Source: Daejeonella sp. (GTDB lineage Bacteria; Bacteroidota; Bacteroidia; Sphingobacteriales; Sphingobacteriaceae). From it: 64,000 nucleotides of DNA. Location: positions 51,912 to 115,911 of the forward strand of contig NZ_JAFEIG010000011.1 in the NCBI RefSeq assembly GCF_017495225.1. Reading direction: 5' to 3'. Within the stretch, counting starts at the first letter, position 1. Every line of letters starts with the position of its first letter. This document shows positions 61,758 through 64,000 of this stretch, piece by piece. The notes under the pieces were generated by a model that saw nothing but the letters and a program-made list of their open reading frames with translations, ran no database searches and had not been told where the DNA came from. The position numbers were made by a program, and so were the translations under genes.

Positions 61758-61765
61758 CAAATATA
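61758..61765 (-). promoter_or_regulatory. -7 box (TATATTTG) of ccmB, predicted leaderless
   Basis: Exact TAnnTTTG on the minus strand. Only TCGCG lies between it and the ATG at 61752. Confidence 0.6.
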
Positions 61766-61830
61766 AACTTTGAATTTCAGTTTTAGGTATTTAGCTGCTA
61801 GATTCCAAGATTTGTATGTAAATTGGAGCA

Positions 61831-62316
61831 ATGTTTTTATCTGCACTAGAGAGTCCGATAGGGAAAATAATCATCAAAGCGACTGAAATTGAAGTTTTTT
61901 CAATCAATTTCACAGAAGATATTATTGAAGAAAATCCGAGTAAAATAAGTGAATTAACTAAAAAACAGCTGATTGAGTATTTTGAGGGCAAAAGAAAATC
62001 GTTCGATTTCCCAATGGATCAATCGGGCACTGATTTTCAGAAAAAAGTATGGCTTGAGCTTCAAAATATCCCCACAGGAAATACGATAAGCTATGCAACT
62101 TTAGCTAAAAGATTGGCAAATCCACTAGCTATTCGTGCCATTGCGGCGGCTAATGGGAAAAATAAGCTTTTGTTAGTCGTACCCTGCCATCGTGTAATTG
62201 GCAGTGGCGGGAAGTTAGTAGGATTTTCGGCCGGATTATGGCGCAAAAAGTGGCTTTTAGAACATGAAACAAGAATGACTATGCTGGGACAGTCATTCTT
62301 GAATTATAAATTTTGA
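61831..62316 (+). CDS. ogt: Methylated-DNA--protein-cysteine methyltransferase
   Basis: Suicide repair of O6-methylguanine. 161 residues. Acceptor Cys119 in LLVVPCHRVIGSGG, the helix-turn-helix with IRAIAAANGKN (Arg101), and the closing GFSAGLWRKKWLLEHE. The final 15 codons contain an 11-bp inverted repeat (62270-62280/62291-62301) that probably also ends transcription. Divergent from ccmB. Confidence 0.94.
   Translation: MFLSALESPIGKIIIKATEIEVFSINFTEDIIEENPSKISELTKKQLIEYFEGKRKSFDFPMDQSGTDFQKKVWLELQNIPTGNTISYATLAKRLANPLAIRAIAAANGKNKLLLVVPCHRVIGSGGKLVGFSAGLWRKKWLLEHETRMTMLGQSFLNYKF
62270..62301. terminator. Hairpin inside the 3' end of ogt
   Basis: CAAGAATGACT and AGTCATTCTTG, an 11-bp perfect stem with a 10-nt loop, lie within the last codons of ogt, 19 nt before the convergent gene's stop. 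Position and symmetry suggest a shared terminator embedded in coding sequence. Confidence 0.55.
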
Positions 62317-62319
62317 GGA

Positions 62320-63186
62320 TTATTTTCCTGCTGTTCTCGGCGCTAATTCTACGTGGTAGCGAACAAGCTCATCTATAGGAGAGCGAATAATTTTACCCAC
62401 TGTCATGCCGTATTCAATAGCAGTTTCTTCTAGTACATTTCTGAAATTATATCCCACAGAACCTATGCAATTGAAGGTATAATCTTTATAATTTGGATAA
62501 TGACTGACTAAATTTTCAAAGAAATCAACAAAGGAAGTCTTTACAATTTTCCTTGAATACTCAGCATGAACATTATTATCGTAAACAAACTTACTGAAGC
62601 TAGCACAAAAACGGTTGGCTAGAGGCTTAGTATAAACCTGATCGGTAATTTGTTCAGGAGTTAATTTATAAGTCTCCCAAAAACGCTCTCTAACTACTTC
62701 AGGCATATATCCACGAAGGTAATCAGTCAATAATTTCTTACCGATATAGCATCCACTACCTTCATCACCTAAAATATAGGCTGCCGAATCAATGTTTAAT
62801 GATATGTCTTTACCATCATATAAACCTGTGTTTGTACCAGTTCCTAATATTGCTGCAAATCCAGTATCCAAACCTAGTAAAGCACGAGCAGCAGCTAAAA
62901 GATCATGACCGATGTAAATGCTAGCATTTGTAAAAACATTTGCCATGGCATCAGACACGATTTTTAGTTTATCATCTGTAGAGCAACCTGCACCGTAATA
63001 ATTTACTTCAGTAACTTGATCTAAATCCAAATCTGAAGGAAGATCCTTAAAAAGAGACTCGGTAATATATTCTGTGCTTACAAAATATGGGTTATACCCT
63101 TCTGTATTAAAATAAATTTTTTGACCAGCATCATTTAATAAACACCAATTGGTTTTGGTTGAGCCGCCGTCAGCAATAATGATCAT
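62320..63186 (-). CDS. BadF/BadG/BcrA/BcrD-type ATPase, GlcNAc kinase-like
   Basis: 288 residues, sugar-kinase/actin fold. IIIADGGSTKTNWCLL (phosphate-1), YGAGCSTDDK, GFAAILGTGTNTGLYDG (phosphate-2) and YILGDEGSGCYIGKKLL. The best guess is N-acetylglucosamine kinase used in cell-wall sugar recycling. It belongs to the same superfamily as the activators of 2-hydroxyacyl-CoA dehydratases, but lacks their CxxC-type cluster pattern. Monocistronic; a near-match -7 sequence (TACCTTTA) precedes it. Confidence 0.85.
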   Translation of the reverse strand: MIIIADGGSTKTNWCLLNDAGQKIYFNTEGYNPYFVSTEYITESLFKDLPSDLDLDQVTEVNYYGAGCSTDDKLKIVSDAMANVFTNASIYIGHDLLAAARALLGLDTGFAAILGTGTNTGLYDGKDISLNIDSAAYILGDEGSGCYIGKKLLTDYLRGYMPEVVRERFWETYKLTPEQITDQVYTKPLANRFCASFSKFVYDNNVHAEYSRKIVKTSFVDFFENLVSHYPNYKDYTFNCIGSVGYNFRNVLEETAIEYGMTVGKIIRSPIDELVRYHVELAPRTAGK

Positions 63187-63261
63187 AATTTTATATATTA
63201 AAATTTAAAGGTATAAAATATTACTTATTGTCAAAAGGACACTATGTATTTTTATTGAATA

Positions 63262-64000
63262 GTTGGCAGTTGCCAGTTGTCAGTTATCAGTTGTCAGTTA
63301 TCAGACATGTGGCATCTGTTATCCGGTGGCTGAGGTTTTCGAAGCCGGGAAATGAGTTGTGAGTTATCGGTTGGCAGTTATCAGTTGTCAGTTATCAGTT
63401 CAGACATACGGCATTGGTTAACCGGTGGCTGAGGTTCTCGAAGCCGGGATATGAGTTGGCAGTTGCCAGTTGTCAGTTATCAGACATGCGGCATTGGTTA
63501 ACCGGTGGCTGAGGTTCTCGAAGCCCGTTATCAGTTAGCAGTTATCGGTTATCAGTTGTCAGTAATACGGCATTTGTTAACCGGTGGTTGAGGTACTCGA
63601 AGCCCGATATCAGTTAGCAGTTATCGGTTGTCAGTTATCAGACGCGGCATTTGTTAACCGGTGGCTGAGGTTCTCGAAGCCCGTTATCAGTTAGCAGTTA
63701 TCGGTTGTCAGTTATCAGACGTGGCATTGGTTATCCGGTGGCTGAGGTTCTCGAAGCCGGGATATGAGTTGGCAGTTGCCAGTTGTCAGTTATCAGACAT
63801 GCGGCATTGGTTAACCGGTGGCTGAGGTTCTCGAAGCCGGGATATGAGTTGGCAGTTGTCTGTTGTCAGTTGTCAGACATACGGCATTGGTTAACCGGTG
63901 GCTGAGGTTCTCGAAGCCCGTTATCAGTTAGCAGTTATCGGTTGTCAGTTGTCTGTTGTCAGTTGTCAGACATACGGCATTGGTTAACCGGTGGCTGAGG
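63262..64000. repeat. Tandem array of heptad blocks and GGCTGAG...AGCC hairpin units
   Basis: Nine copies of a CCGGTGGCTGAGGTTCTCGAAGCC-type core begin at 63323, 63422, 63502, 63581, 63658, 63735, 63815, 63895 and 63988, mostly 77-80 bp apart. Each core can fold (GGCTGAG-GTT-CTC..AGCC) and is preceded by GGCATTGGTTAA. Between cores are strings of 7-bp units (TTATCAG, TTGTCAG, TTAGCAG, TTGGCAG). The array continues past the window edge. No open frame or cas gene. Related copies lie at 41754-41864. Confidence 0.9.

Noticed and set aside
63262..64000. CRISPR array at the right edge
   Set aside because: The intervals between cores are not unique spacers but strings of similar 7-mers, core length and spacing vary, and no cas gene is present.
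63262..64000. Integron cassette array (attC sites, because of GTTAAC in each unit)
   Set aside because: Units of about 80 bp hold no open frames, lack attC-type core/inverse-core organisation, and no integrase is seen.

Overview
This is an AT-rich chromosomal window from a member of the Bacteroidota, most likely a Sphingobacteriales- or Cytophagales-like aerobe; I cannot name the genus. The signs are a subtilase with a type IX secretion (T9SS) C-terminal sorting domain, many TAnnTTTG -7 promoter boxes, absence of strong Shine-Dalgarno sequences, a single long his operon with fused hisB and hisIE, a CcmB-CcmC-CcmD-CcmE-CcmF cluster of the Bacteroidota type, and intergenic heptanucleotide and palindromic repeats. 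Nearly all of it is core housekeeping. No prophage, insertion sequence, CRISPR or classical mobile island is visible.

Layout. 1-1.8 kb: tyrosine catabolism (partial hmgA, hppD). 2.0-4.2 kb: purine synthesis (purN, purH). 4.3-10.1 kb: rod-shape elongation machine (mreB, mreC, mreD, PBP2, rodA). 10.1-17.8 kb: an acidic hypothetical protein, thymidine kinase, a lipoprotein di-haem peroxidase, a secreted T9SS subtilase and a secreted alkaline-phosphatase-superfamily enzyme. 18.1 kb: tRNA-Leu(CAA). 18.3-30.4 kb (all minus): hscB, rseP, dxr, a GH3-type protein, membrane proteins, two family 2 glycosyltransferases, a DUF4199 protein, a dihydroorotase homologue that has lost its metal ligands, and a BatA-like membrane protein. 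30.6-37.9 kb: hisGDCBHAF(IE), preceded by an 18-residue histidine-rich leader peptide, which suggests ribosome-mediated attenuation. 37.9-43.2 kb: WD40 protein, NlpC/P60 hydrolase, UspA, ferredoxin, LuxC-like acyl-CoA reductase, a 67-residue protein and FtsE. 43.3-45.1 kb: grpE-dnaJ. 45.3-53.3 kb: TonB receptor, metallophosphoesterase, AI-2E permease, NatAB-type ABC exporter, Ppx/GppA and Maf. 53.5-61.8 kb (minus): kdsC, iscX, fdx, a DUF2520 protein, ccmF, ccmE, glutamate dehydrogenase, ccmD, ccmC, ccmB. 61.8-63.2 kb: ogt and a GlcNAc-kinase-like protein. 63.2-64 kb: a tandem array that runs off the window.

How the genes work together. The mre-PBP2-RodA block builds the lateral wall. The ccm genes mature c-type cytochromes such as the di-haem peroxidase. 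HscB, the Isc-type ferredoxin and IscX are accessory parts of Fe-S assembly, although IscS/IscU/HscA are not in the window. KdsC, the glycosyltransferases and RseP serve envelope and LPS functions.

The most interesting non-coding signals are the his leader peptide, several genes whose -7 box lies only 5-7 nt before the start codon (predicted leaderless mRNAs), an inverted-repeat and -24/-12-like region before grpE, perfect 20-30 bp palindromes around 16.4-18.0 kb, and heptanucleotide arrays. In the last class, one array ends in nine regularly spaced hairpin units at the right edge. I found no clearly new multi-gene system.
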